DNA from: DATGZH01 sp035297265
Lineage (GTDB): Bacteria > Actinomycetota > Acidimicrobiia > Acidimicrobiales > RAAP-2
Length of the DNA stretch: 64,000 nt
Reading direction: 5' to 3'
NCBI GenBank assembly: GCA_035297265.1
Contig: DATGZH010000064.1
Span: forward strand, 236,809-300,808
The notes beneath the pieces are model-generated. The model was not told the origin of the DNA. It did no database searches and saw nothing but the letters and a program-made list of their open reading frames with translations. Below, piece after piece: positions 8,348 through 16,555 of the stretch; within the stretch, counting starts at the first letter, position 1; every line of letters begins with the position of its first letter. The position numbers and the translations under genes were made by a program.

Positions 8348-9055
8348 TCAGCTCTCGGCGGCGACCTCGATGCCGAGGTAGCGCTCGTACACCTCGGCGG
8401 CGCTCAGGTCCTTCGCCGGCCCGGCGTTCACGACCTGGCCCCGGTTCATGAGGTACGCGGTGTCGGCCAACTCGAGGGCCCGGTTGATGTACTGCTCCAC
8501 GATCAGGAGCGACGTGCCCGTGGCGGCGATCCGCCGGAGGGTGTCGAAGATGCGGTCCACGATGATCGGTGCGAGGCCCTGGGAGGGCTCGTCGACCACC
8601 ACCAGCTTCGGGCTCGTGACGAAGGTCCGCACGAGGGCGAGCATCTGCTGCTCACCTCCGCTCAGGCTCCCGGCCATCTGCTTGAGACGAGGCGCGAGTG
8701 CCGGGAAGGCCTGGCTGGCCCGCTGGATGCACTCGTCCTCCTTGCCTTTCGGCGACTGCAGGATGAGGTTCTCGCGCACGGAGAGCGACGGGAAGATGCC
8801 CCGCCCCTCCGGGAGGGAACAGAGCCCCAACCGGGCCATGTGGAAGGCCTTCCGGTCGGTCACGTCCTCCCCGCCGAAGAAGATCTGGCCGCTCGTCGGC
8901 TTGAGCAGGCCGGAAACGACACGGAGGAGGGTAGTCTTCCCCGCCCCGTTTGGCCCGAGCAGCGTCACCACCTTGGAGTCGGGTACCTCGAGGCTCACCT
9001 GACGGAGCACCGTCGTGTCGCCGTAGCCGGCGGTGACGTCCTTCACCTCAAGCAT
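8348..9055 (-). CDS. livF: Liv-type ABC transporter ATP-binding protein (LivF)
   Basis: This 235-residue ATPase has Walker A GPNGAGKT, signature LSGGEQQ, Walker B LVVVDEPSQGL and the switch His region (LLIVEQYI, where Gln replaces the usual His context as in LivF proteins). LivF is the second ATPase of branched-chain amino acid/HAAT transporters; family members also import amides, aromatic acids and steroid acids. It follows the LivH-LivM-LivG fusion by 36 bp and precedes a CoA ligase, so a carboxylic acid substrate is more likely than an amino acid. It acts on the inner face of the membrane. Confidence 0.9.
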   Translation of the reverse strand: MLEVKDVTAGYGDTTVLRQVSLEVPDSKVVTLLGPNGAGKTTLLRVVSGLLKPTSGQIFFGGEDVTDRKAFHMARLGLCSLPEGRGIFPSLSVRENLILQSPKGKEDECIQRASQAFPALAPRLKQMAGSLSGGEQQMLALVRTFVTSPKLVVVDEPSQGLAPIIVDRIFDTLRRIAATGTSLLIVEQYINRALELADTAYLMNRGQVVNAGPAKDLSAAEVYERYLGIEVAAES

Positions 9056-9091
9056 CGGTCACCTTTCCCAAGCGGCGCGGTGGTCTGAGAT

Positions 9092-11974
9092 TCACGTGAG
9101 CTCCGGTTGCGTCCCGGCCGTCTCCCCGACGGCCACCGCCCCGTCCGGGTCAGCCAGCACCTCGTCCTCAGGGCCGCCTTCTCCCTCGGAGCCGAGATAG
9201 GCCGCCCGCACCACCTCACTCGCCAGCATCTCCTGGGCGTTGCCCTCGAAGATGAGCTTGCCGAAGTCGAGGACGTAGATGTGGGTGCAGACCTGGCGGA
9301 CGAGGGACATGTCGTGCTCGACGAGGAGGATGCCCATGCCGCGCTCCCGCACGACGCCCGTCAGGATGTCGCCGAAGCGCTCTGTCTCGGCCGCGTTGAG
9401 ACCGGCCGAGGGCTCGTCGAGGAGCAGGAGGTCGAAGGGTCCGGCCAGTGCCCGGGCCAGCTCGACCAGGCGTCGTTGCCCCGTCGGCAGCAGCCCCGCC
9501 TGGAGGCTGGCCAGCGGGCCGAGCCCGGTGAGGGCGATGGCCTCGTCTGCGGCCCCCTTGACCTGGGCCTTCTCGCCCCGCCGGCTGAAGAGCTGGGTGA
9601 GGGGGTTGCCACCGGCCATGGAAGCCTCCCGGCCGAGGACGACGTTCTCCCGGACCGTAAGGGAGTTGAAGAGCTCGGAGCGTTGGAACGTCCGCCCGAG
9701 CCCCATGCGGGAGCGACCGGACGTCCCGAGCTTGGTGACATCCCCGCCGTGGAGGATGACCCGCCCGCCGGTCGGCTTGACGAGCCCCGAGCAGACGTTG
9801 AACGTCGTCGTCTTGCCGGCCCCGTTGGGGCCGACCAGACCGGTGATGCGACCCATCGGGGCATTGAGGCTGACGTCCTCCACCGCCCGCACCCCGCCGA
9901 AGTGCACGACGAGGTGTTCGACCTCGAGGCCGCTCCTCTTCGCCACGACGGCCGCTGTGGGAGCGGCGACCAGCTCGCGGTCGGCGGCGGCGGCGGCCTC
10001 CTCGGCCGCTGTCGCTGTGGACACTGCCGCCGCCACCTCCGTCGCCCCGATCTCGGGCTCGGGAGCGCGGCCGCCGATCCTGTCCAGGAAGTTGCGAAGT
10101 CCGAGCGGCACGCCAGCCTGTTTGCTCTCGAAGACCGCGTAGGTGGCCGCAAAGAACCCGAAGCTGATGGAGAGCCATGTGGTGAGGCTCGACGACGGCT
10201 TCAAGAAGCTGATCCACAACGAGAGCGGCCAGATGCCGTAGGCCGGAAAGAGCGTGAAGAGGATCCCGGCCATGATGGCGTACCAGGGCACCCCGCCGAT
10301 GGTGATGACGACCAGGACCACGAGGATCAGCGAGGCGTAGGAGGCGTAGTTGCCGCCGACGCTGTAGTGGAAGAGGCTGGCGTAGAGGATCCCCGAGAAG
10401 GCGGCGATGGCCGCCGAGACGCAGAAGACCATCACGCGGATCACGTTGGTCGTGGCGCCGTAGGTCTCCAAGGCGGTGGGAGAGTCCGACAGGCCCCCGA
10501 GCAACCGACCCATACGGCCGCCCTGGATGGCCATGATGAGGGCTACCACGAGCACCGTCGAGACCAGGAGCACGAAGTAGAAACCCCGGTCGGTGCCGAA
10601 GTGCCAGAAACCGAGGGAGGCATCCGGGCGGGGGGCCGGGATGCCGTTGCTGGTCGGCCCGAACATGATGCCGGTCGTGTACATCATCTGTTCCAAGAAG
10701 ATGCCAAAACCGAGCGTGGCGAGGCCGAGGAACACGCCGGAGAGCCGGACGGCCGGGATGGCCACGAGCGCTCCCACCGGTACGGCGATGAGGACGCCGA
10801 GCAGCACGGCGAGCAGCCAGGGGACGTGGTAGTCGACCGTGAAGTGGGAAAAGGCGGCGGCGCCGATGGCCGCGAACGCATACTGGCAGAGCGAGATCAG
10901 GCCCGCCGTGCGGACCAGCAGACCGAGGGACAGGATCAGGATGATCTCGACCAGTCCGTTCGACCAGACCGACAGCTGGTCGCCGGCGAAGTTCGGCACG
11001 AGACACATGAAGGCGAGGAAGACCGCGAAGATGACACCGCGCACCCGGGGCGGGGCGTACCAAGGCTTGCGCACAGGGAGCGTGTGGATCACCCGCCGTG
11101 AGATCAGCCTGGCTCGCGGCGTCACGCAGAGCACGACGAACAGGACGATGAACGGCAGGCCCGTCGGGAACCCGCTCAGCCAGGGGATCGAGACCACGTA
11201 CTTGCTGGAGATCGAGCCGGCGATGCCGATCAGGATGCCGCCGAGGAAGGTGAGCGGCAGGTTGTTGAAGTAGCCGATGGCCGCCGCGCCGAACGCCGGG
11301 ACCACGAGCAGGGTGATGATGAGCGCGTCGAGCGGCAGACTCGGGGCCAGGAGCAATCCGGCCATCGCCGCGAAGACCGTGCTGATCACCCAGGCCCAGC
11401 GGCGGACGCGGATGGGGCTCTCGCCGGTCATCGCCACGAGATCGGGGTTGTCCACCACCCCCCGCATGGCGACGCCCATCCGGACGAAGCGGAAGAAGTA
11501 GTAGAGGACGGCCGTCGCCACGACCGAGATGATGATGACGATGATCTGGTACCAGGCCACGTTGACGCCGAGGAAGCGCACCGTGCTGCTGGGCAGGTAC
11601 TGGGGGAAGCCGGCCACCGTCCCGCCGTACCAGAGCATCCCGATGCCGATGATCATCAGGATGAGGCCGACCGTGGCCACGACCTTCAACGTGTCGCTAG
11701 CGTCCTCGAGCGAGCGTGCGAGGAGCTCCAAGCCGAGTCCGCCGATCGGCGCGATGACAACCAGGACCAGTGCCGCGGCGAGCGGCCACGGCCAGTTGTG
11801 CTGGTCGTGGAGGAAATAGAAGATGAAGACCGCGAGGGCACCGAGCGCACCGAAGGCGAAGTTGAAGATGCCCGAGGTCTTGTAAGTGAGGACGACGCCG
11901 GTGCCGGCCAGGCCGTAGACGGCGCCGGTCGTGACCCCGATGACGATGAACGGCAACAAGTCCTGCCAGAACAC
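9092..11974 (-). CDS. LivH-LivM-LivG fusion: two permeases and one ATPase in a single chain
   Basis: This 960-residue polypeptide contains three normally separate subunits: a LivH-like permease (about 1-295), a LivM-like permease (about 310-620), an Ala-rich linker (about 640-680) and a LivG-like ATPase (about 683-930). The ATPase has Walker A GPNGAGKT at about 715, signature LPTGQ at about 829 and Walker B LLLLDEPSAGLN. The frame is continuous with no stop between domains. With LivF it would make a complete inner-membrane importer needing only a binding protein; the one at 37641-38858 is a candidate. It is the first gene of the operon running to 5722. Confidence 0.9.
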   Translation of the reverse strand: MFWQDLLPFIVIGVTTGAVYGLAGTGVVLTYKTSGIFNFAFGALGALAVFIFYFLHDQHNWPWPLAAALVLVVIAPIGGLGLELLARSLEDASDTLKVVATVGLILMIIGIGMLWYGGTVAGFPQYLPSSTVRFLGVNVAWYQIIVIIISVVATAVLYYFFRFVRMGVAMRGVVDNPDLVAMTGESPIRVRRWAWVISTVFAAMAGLLLAPSLPLDALIITLLVVPAFGAAAIGYFNNLPLTFLGGILIGIAGSISSKYVVSIPWLSGFPTGLPFIVLFVVLCVTPRARLISRRVIHTLPVRKPWYAPPRVRGVIFAVFLAFMCLVPNFAGDQLSVWSNGLVEIILILSLGLLVRTAGLISLCQYAFAAIGAAAFSHFTVDYHVPWLLAVLLGVLIAVPVGALVAIPAVRLSGVFLGLATLGFGIFLEQMMYTTGIMFGPTSNGIPAPRPDASLGFWHFGTDRGFYFVLLVSTVLVVALIMAIQGGRMGRLLGGLSDSPTALETYGATTNVIRVMVFCVSAAIAAFSGILYASLFHYSVGGNYASYASLILVVLVVITIGGVPWYAIMAGILFTLFPAYGIWPLSLWISFLKPSSSLTTWLSISFGFFAATYAVFESKQAGVPLGLRNFLDRIGGRAPEPEIGATEVAAAVSTATAAEEAAAAADRELVAAPTAAVVAKRSGLEVEHLVVHFGGVRAVEDVSLNAPMGRITGLVGPNGAGKTTTFNVCSGLVKPTGGRVILHGGDVTKLGTSGRSRMGLGRTFQRSELFNSLTVRENVVLGREASMAGGNPLTQLFSRRGEKAQVKGAADEAIALTGLGPLASLQAGLLPTGQRRLVELARALAGPFDLLLLDEPSAGLNAAETERFGDILTGVVRERGMGILLVEHDMSLVRQVCTHIYVLDFGKLIFEGNAQEMLASEVVRAAYLGSEGEGGPEDEVLADPDGAVAVGETAGTQPELT

Positions 11975-12156
11975 TGTTCGCCGGCCCCCCTTGTGCTGGT
12001 TAGTTCACGATCGGCGGCGGTGCGTACCCCGCCCACGGACGTCGGAGGCCCTGGCTGGGCCACGTCGGGCCGCTATCGCTTCCATCATTAAGACCATTCT
12101 GTCATCGCCGCCCGCTCCGCGCCCGTGAGCACATGAGAAGGTCGTTCTTCGAGCAA

Positions 12157-12405
12157 TCATGCTTCGGCGATGACGCCGATCACCTCCCCCACCGGGTAGG
12201 TCTCGCCCGGCCGCCCACCGATGTGCAGCACCCCGCTGACCGGAGCCTCCACGTCCATCTCGACCTTCTCGGTCTCCATCCGGTAGAGCGGTGCCCCGGC
12301 CTGGACGAGTTGGCCCTCGGCAGCGAACCACTCGACGATCGTGGCCTCGGTGACGGCCACGCCGGCCTGGGGGATCCGGATCGTGACCCCGCCCTCGTCG
12401 GCCAT
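12157..12405 (-). CDS. stand-alone lipoyl/biotinyl carrier domain protein
   Basis: This 82-residue protein is a single lipoyl-type barrel with the modification lysine at Lys47 in METEKVEMDV. It has none of the peripheral subunit-binding or catalytic domain of an E2 acyltransferase. The ATG at 12405 lies 5 bp after the E1 beta stop; the longer open frame upstream overlaps E1 beta and is a shadow. As lipoyl carrier for the preceding E1 alpha/beta it could accept an acyl group, but the transferase and E3 would have to come from elsewhere. Biotin is less likely given the ETEK motif. Confidence 0.75.
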   Translation of the reverse strand: MADEGGVTIRIPQAGVAVTEATIVEWFAAEGQLVQAGAPLYRMETEKVEMDVEAPVSGVLHIGGRPGETYPVGEVIGVIAEA

Positions 12406-12410
12406 GCGGC

Positions 12411-13400
12411 TCAGGCCATGGCCCGGATCGTCTCGGCGATCCGCCCGCGGTCGGGGTAGAGCGCCGTCTCGAGCTCGGCCGCGAATGGGATGGGGGCATA
12501 GGCCGCACCGAGCCGCTCGACGGGGGCCGCCAGCTCGCCGAAGAGCTCGTGGGAGACGAGCGAGGCGATCTCCGCCCCCGGGCCGGCGAAGGTCGTGGCG
12601 GCGTGGACGACGACCGCCCGGCGGGTCTTGGCCACGCTGTCGAGGATGGCCTGCCGGTCGAGCGGCACGAGGGTGCGCAGGTCGAGCACCTCGACGTCGG
12701 TGCCCTCGCCGGCGAGGGTCTCCGCCGCGGCGAGCGCCTCGGGGACCTCCTTGCCCCAGGCGATGACGGTGACGTCCGTGCCGGGCCGTTTGACCTCGGC
12801 CGACCCGAGCGGGATGGCGAAGTGCCCGGCGGGCACCGGCCCCCGGGTGAAGAGGAGGGACATCGTCTCCATGTGGATGCAAGGGTCGTCGTCGAAGATG
12901 GCCGAGTACAGCAGCCCCTTGGCGTCACGCGGCGTGCTCGGCACGACCACCTTGAGGCCGGGGATGTGCATCATCCAGCCTTCGAGCGACTGCGAGTGCT
13001 GGGCCCCGAACTGCGCGCCGCCGCCGACCGAGGTCCGGATGGTGATCGGCACGTTGGTGCGGCCGCCCGACATGTAGCGGAGCTTGGCCGCGTGGTTGGC
13101 CACCTGGTCCATGCACACGGCGAAGAAGTCCATGAGCATGACCTCGGCCACGGGCCGCATGCCGGCCAGGGAGGCGCCGATGGCGCAGCCCACGATGGCC
13201 TGCTCGGCGATCGGCGTGTTGCGGACCCTGGCCCGCCCGTACTTGGTCGAGAGCCCCCGGGTGCCCCGCATCACGCCGCCGATGGGGTCCTCGATGTCCT
13301 CGCCGAGGCAGAAGACGGTCTCGTCGTCGGACATGGCCTCGTCGAGCGCCTGGTTGACCCCCTCGGAGAGGGTGTGGACGGGGTCCTCGACCGTGGTCAT
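12411..13400 (-). CDS. 2-oxoacid (acetoin/pyruvate-type) dehydrogenase E1 beta
   Basis: This 329-residue transketolase-pyrimidine-domain protein opens with EGVNQALDEAMSDDETVFCLGEDI, carries the conserved RNTPIAEQAIVGCAIGASLAGMRPV-type region and ends with the transketolase C-terminal domain (ERLGAAYAPIPFAAELE). With E1 alpha it binds thiamine diphosphate and decarboxylates a 2-oxoacid or cleaves acetoin. The start at 13400 is set by the 4-bp ATGA overlap with the E1 alpha stop; the frame continues open upstream but only as shadow. The substrate is not predictable from sequence. Confidence 0.88.
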   Translation of the reverse strand: MTTVEDPVHTLSEGVNQALDEAMSDDETVFCLGEDIEDPIGGVMRGTRGLSTKYGRARVRNTPIAEQAIVGCAIGASLAGMRPVAEVMLMDFFAVCMDQVANHAAKLRYMSGGRTNVPITIRTSVGGGAQFGAQHSQSLEGWMMHIPGLKVVVPSTPRDAKGLLYSAIFDDDPCIHMETMSLLFTRGPVPAGHFAIPLGSAEVKRPGTDVTVIAWGKEVPEALAAAETLAGEGTDVEVLDLRTLVPLDRQAILDSVAKTRRAVVVHAATTFAGPGAEIASLVSHELFGELAAPVERLGAAYAPIPFAAELETALYPDRGRIAETIRAMA

Positions 13401-14407
13401 CGGGGCACCGCCTCGTCGCTCGAAAAGACGTCGGTCTGGAGCTCCTCGAGGCCCGGGGCCGGGCTGGCCAGGGCCTCGGCGACCGCGGCTTCGACGGCCT
13501 CGTCGACCTGTCGCTCCACCTCGGCCAGCTGCTCCTCGGTGGCCCGGTCCTCGGCCACGAGCCAGGCCCGGTAACGGCCGAGGGGCTCGTCGGCCCGGGC
13601 CTGGGCCAGACGGTCGGCGTCGACGTACTCGGTGCTCGCCCCGAAGGAATGACCCTCGAGGCGGAACGTCAGGCATTCGAGAAAGGTCGGCCCGCCGCCG
13701 CTGCGGGCCCGGGCGACCGCCTCGCCGGCCGCGGCGTACATGTCGGGCACGCTGTTGCCGTCCACGGTCACCGCCGCCATCCCGTAGGGGCGGAACCGGT
13801 CGGCCAGGTGCTCGGTCCGGGTGTAGTCGGCGAAGGCGGTGTGCTCGCCGTAGCCGTTGTGCTGGCAGACGAACACCACGGGGAGCTGCCACAGTGCGGC
13901 CATGTTGGCCGCCTCGTGGGTGGCCCCGATGCTCGTGGCCCCGTCACCGAAGTTGACGACCGACACCTGGTCCGTGCCCCGGAGCTGGGCCGCCAGCCCA
14001 AGGCCCACGGCGATCGGGACGCCCCCGCCCACCACGCCGGTCGTGACCATCAGCCCCGAGCGCGGGTCCGAGAGGTGCATCGGCCCGCCCTTGCCCTTGG
14101 ACGTGCCGCCGACGCGACCGAGCATCTCGGCCACGAGCTCGGTCAACGGGATGCCCTTGGCGATGCAGTCGTGCATTCCCCGGTACGTGGTGACCATGTA
14201 GTCCTCGGGCCGCAGGTGCTCGGACACCGCGGCGGGGATCACCTCCTGGCCCCGCACGGGGTAGAAGGTCATCCGGAACTCACCGGCGTTGAGCCCTCGG
14301 TTGATGCGGTCCTCCATGGCCCGGATCGTCGCCATCGTGCGGAAGATGTGCAGGGCGGCATCGTCGGGCAGCCTGGCGGTCACCTGCGCTGTGGACGCTT
14401 CGGCCAT
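13397..14407 (-). CDS. 2-oxoacid (acetoin/pyruvate-type) dehydrogenase E1 alpha
   Basis: This 336-residue protein carries the thiamine-diphosphate motif: GDG at 154-156 and the terminal Asn at 184 (QHNGYG), spaced as in E1 alpha subunits. The GRVGGTSKGKGGPMH segment is typical of acetoin/pyruvate dehydrogenase E1 alpha. It forms an alpha2beta2 E1 with the overlapping downstream gene. It follows a Rieske oxygenase gene by 61 bp, so the complex may process a 2-oxoacid released from a degraded ring or side chain (inference). Confidence 0.88.
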   Translation of the reverse strand: MAEASTAQVTARLPDDAALHIFRTMATIRAMEDRINRGLNAGEFRMTFYPVRGQEVIPAAVSEHLRPEDYMVTTYRGMHDCIAKGIPLTELVAEMLGRVGGTSKGKGGPMHLSDPRSGLMVTTGVVGGGVPIAVGLGLAAQLRGTDQVSVVNFGDGATSIGATHEAANMAALWQLPVVFVCQHNGYGEHTAFADYTRTEHLADRFRPYGMAAVTVDGNSVPDMYAAAGEAVARARSGGGPTFLECLTFRLEGHSFGASTEYVDADRLAQARADEPLGRYRAWLVAEDRATEEQLAEVERQVDEAVEAAVAEALASPAPGLEELQTDVFSSDEAVPR

Positions 14408-14468
14408 GTGCTCCCTCTCGGTCGGCCCGACGGCGGTCCACCGCGGGGTGCCGGACCTCCCGGCCCGG

Positions 14469-15839
14469 TCAATCGAACAGGAACCCGTCCATCGCCCGGT
14501 GGTAGTTCCAGATCGTCATCTCCTGCAGCCGGTTCAGGCGGTGGCCGTCGTAGTGGCGCGAGTGCAGGCCCCGGGTGACCTCCGACATGTTGGCAAAGTC
14601 CTGTCCCAGGATCTCGCCCATGTCGGCCTCCCGCCAGTCCTCGTGGAACTCGGGCTTGGCGGTCGGCAGCCCGCTCGACGGCGGCAGCTCGAAGGCCCAT
14701 ACGTCGAAGATGCAGCGGTCCGGGTCCAGGCCGTAGGGACGGGCCCGGTAGCAGAGGACGCAGCCGAGATCGAGCAGGAACACGGTGTTGGGAAAGAGGT
14801 GCCAGTCGTACATGGCCTGGCGGAGCTGCTCGGGGGCGATGTCGGGGACGTCGATACCCGCCGCCCGGGCGTGCTTCTTGCGCAGCTGGCCGTAGAGCGC
14901 CGCGCCCTCCGGCCCGTCGGCCCCCTCGGTGGCGAGCAGCTCCCCCGCCGCAAGGAGATCGGTCTTCAGGTAGAGGGCCCGCAGCTCACGGAGCGAGTAC
15001 TCGGCATTGGTGAAGAGCGCCTGTGGGCTCACGCCGTAGGTCGAACGGGGGCTCCTCGGGTCACCCTCGGGGCCGTAGCGGTAGAAATCGGCGTGGCGGG
15101 AGTGGTACCGGAAGAGCTCGTTGTAGGTGAAGCCGTAGTTCTTCGACTCCTCCACGGTGGGCGGGGAGTTCTGCTTGTCCGGCCGCAGGAGCTGCGGGTG
15201 GGTACCGGGGACGTGCCAGCTCTCGATGAAGGCGTCGAGGGAGGTCTTCCAGTTGGCCGGGAGGAGTACCCGCTTGTACCAGGCGATCCGCATCTCTTCG
15301 AGCTTGAAGCCCTCGAGCCGGCTGGGCAGCGGATCGAGGTAGTCGAGCAGGGGCTCGGCCTCGGGGTCCATGTTGATGAAGACCCAACCGCCCCAGGTGT
15401 CGACTCGGCACTCCGGCAGGCACAGCTCCGAGGCGGGGCGGGGGTCGAAGTTCTCCTCGTCGGCCTGGTACTTGAGGGAGCCGTCCAGGTGCCAGCGCCA
15501 GGCGTGGAAGGGGCACCGGAACTCGCCGATGCGGCCCTGGCCGCTCACCAGTCGGGTGCCCCGGTGACGGCAGGCGTTGAAGTAGGCCTTCAGTCCCGTC
15601 TCGGTCCGGACCACCACGATCGACTGGTCGCCGATCTCGAAGTCGACGTAGTCGCCCACCCGCTCGACCTCGTCGACCCGGCAGGCGTTCAGCCAGGTCC
15701 GGGGGAAGAGGCGATCGAGCTCGAGCTCGAGGAACTCACGGTCGATGTAGCGGCCGCGAGGGACGAAGGCCTCGCCCAGGCGCCACCGTTCGGGGACGTC
15801 GAGCGGCGACTCCGTCTCGGGCCGCAGCGTCGTCGTCAT
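14469..15839 (-). CDS. Rieske-type non-heme iron oxygenase, alpha subunit
   Basis: This 456-residue protein has the Rieske [2Fe-2S] motif C90-x-H92 ... C109-x2-H112 (CRHRG and CPFHAW) and a catalytic domain with the mononuclear-iron histidines in SWHVPGTHPQ. It should hydroxylate or demethylate an aromatic, steroidal or other hydrophobic substrate using O2 and electrons from a reductase that is absent here. Start ATG 15839 (MTTTLRP) follows a G-rich RBS; an ATG 15 nt upstream is also possible. Length exceeds KshA (about 380 residues), so 3-ketosteroid 9-alpha-hydroxylase is not claimed. Confidence 0.88.
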   Translation of the reverse strand: MTTTLRPETESPLDVPERWRLGEAFVPRGRYIDREFLELELDRLFPRTWLNACRVDEVERVGDYVDFEIGDQSIVVVRTETGLKAYFNACRHRGTRLVSGQGRIGEFRCPFHAWRWHLDGSLKYQADEENFDPRPASELCLPECRVDTWGGWVFINMDPEAEPLLDYLDPLPSRLEGFKLEEMRIAWYKRVLLPANWKTSLDAFIESWHVPGTHPQLLRPDKQNSPPTVEESKNYGFTYNELFRYHSRHADFYRYGPEGDPRSPRSTYGVSPQALFTNAEYSLRELRALYLKTDLLAAGELLATEGADGPEGAALYGQLRKKHARAAGIDVPDIAPEQLRQAMYDWHLFPNTVFLLDLGCVLCYRARPYGLDPDRCIFDVWAFELPPSSGLPTAKPEFHEDWREADMGEILGQDFANMSEVTRGLHSRHYDGHRLNRLQEMTIWNYHRAMDGFLFD

Positions 15840-15937
15840 GGTCACCCCCCGCATCGGTACCCGTGAGGACCTGGGCGATTTTCCGGCACCCGGTGGGGCC
15901 TGTCAACATCACGCGGCCGCCGAGGGCCCGCCCGGGC

Positions 15938-16555
15938 TCAGCCGGTGGGGTCGTCCAGCCAGGTGCCCAGGCGCCCCACGAGCGCGTCACCCGCTGCGCC
16001 GTCGCCGTCGAAGGACCAGGTGGCCACGCTCGCCCCTCGGGCGCCGAGGAGCCGCTCGATGGGCTCGACGTCCCCGGTCGCCCCGGCGTCGGCCGCGGCG
16101 ACGAGGAACGGCGGCAGCGCCCCCTCGCCCGACGGCGGGAGTGCGGCCACGTCGGCGGACGGCCCGTCGACGCAGGCCACCGACCCCACCTTGTCGGGGA
16201 ACGACAGCCCGACGCCCGCGGCCACCACCCCGCCCTGGCCCCACCCGACGAGGGCCGGCCGGGGGCACGCCTCGGCCAGGTCGTCGAGGAGGTCGGCAAC
16301 CTGGACGACGGCCTTGGCCAACGAGATGGCGTCGGTGCCCGTGCTCGCCCGGAGCAGCCGGTACCAGGTGACCCCGCCGATCTCCATGCCGCTCGGGTAC
16401 ACGGCGTAGTCGCCCCACGGCGCCACCAGACGCCGGGCCCGCCCCGTGGCCCTGATCAGGTCGAGGGGCTCGGTTGGGGTCCCGACGTCGCGGTGGAGGA
16501 CGACGACGTCGCACCGGCCCTCACCCGCCGCGACGTCGTGGTAGGCGAGCTTCAC
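15938..16555 (-). CDS. alpha/beta-hydrolase-fold protein lacking the nucleophile
   Basis: This 205-residue protein has the layout of a small alpha/beta-hydrolase (beta strand VVVLHRD, elbow region LVGWGQGGVVAAG, VACVDGPSAD), but the nucleophile elbow reads G-W-G-Q-G, with Gly where Ser/Cys/Asp is required, and no catalytic His is visible near the C-terminus. It is probably non-hydrolytic, perhaps a partner or binding protein. The GTG start overlaps the stop of the flavoprotein gene by 4 bp (GTGA), so the two are translationally coupled; the upstream open frame is a shadow. Confidence 0.72.
   Translation of the reverse strand: MKLAYHDVAAGEGRCDVVVLHRDVGTPTEPLDLIRATGRARRLVAPWGDYAVYPSGMEIGGVTWYRLLRASTGTDAISLAKAVVQVADLLDDLAEACPRPALVGWGQGGVVAAGVGLSFPDKVGSVACVDGPSADVAALPPSGEGALPPFLVAAADAGATGDVEPIERLLGARGASVATWSFDGDGAAGDALVGRLGTWLDDPTG

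Noticed and set aside
9107..11101. 664-codon plus-strand frame opposite the Liv fusion
   Set aside because: Acidic, low-complexity antisense of membrane-coding sequence; no recognisable domain.
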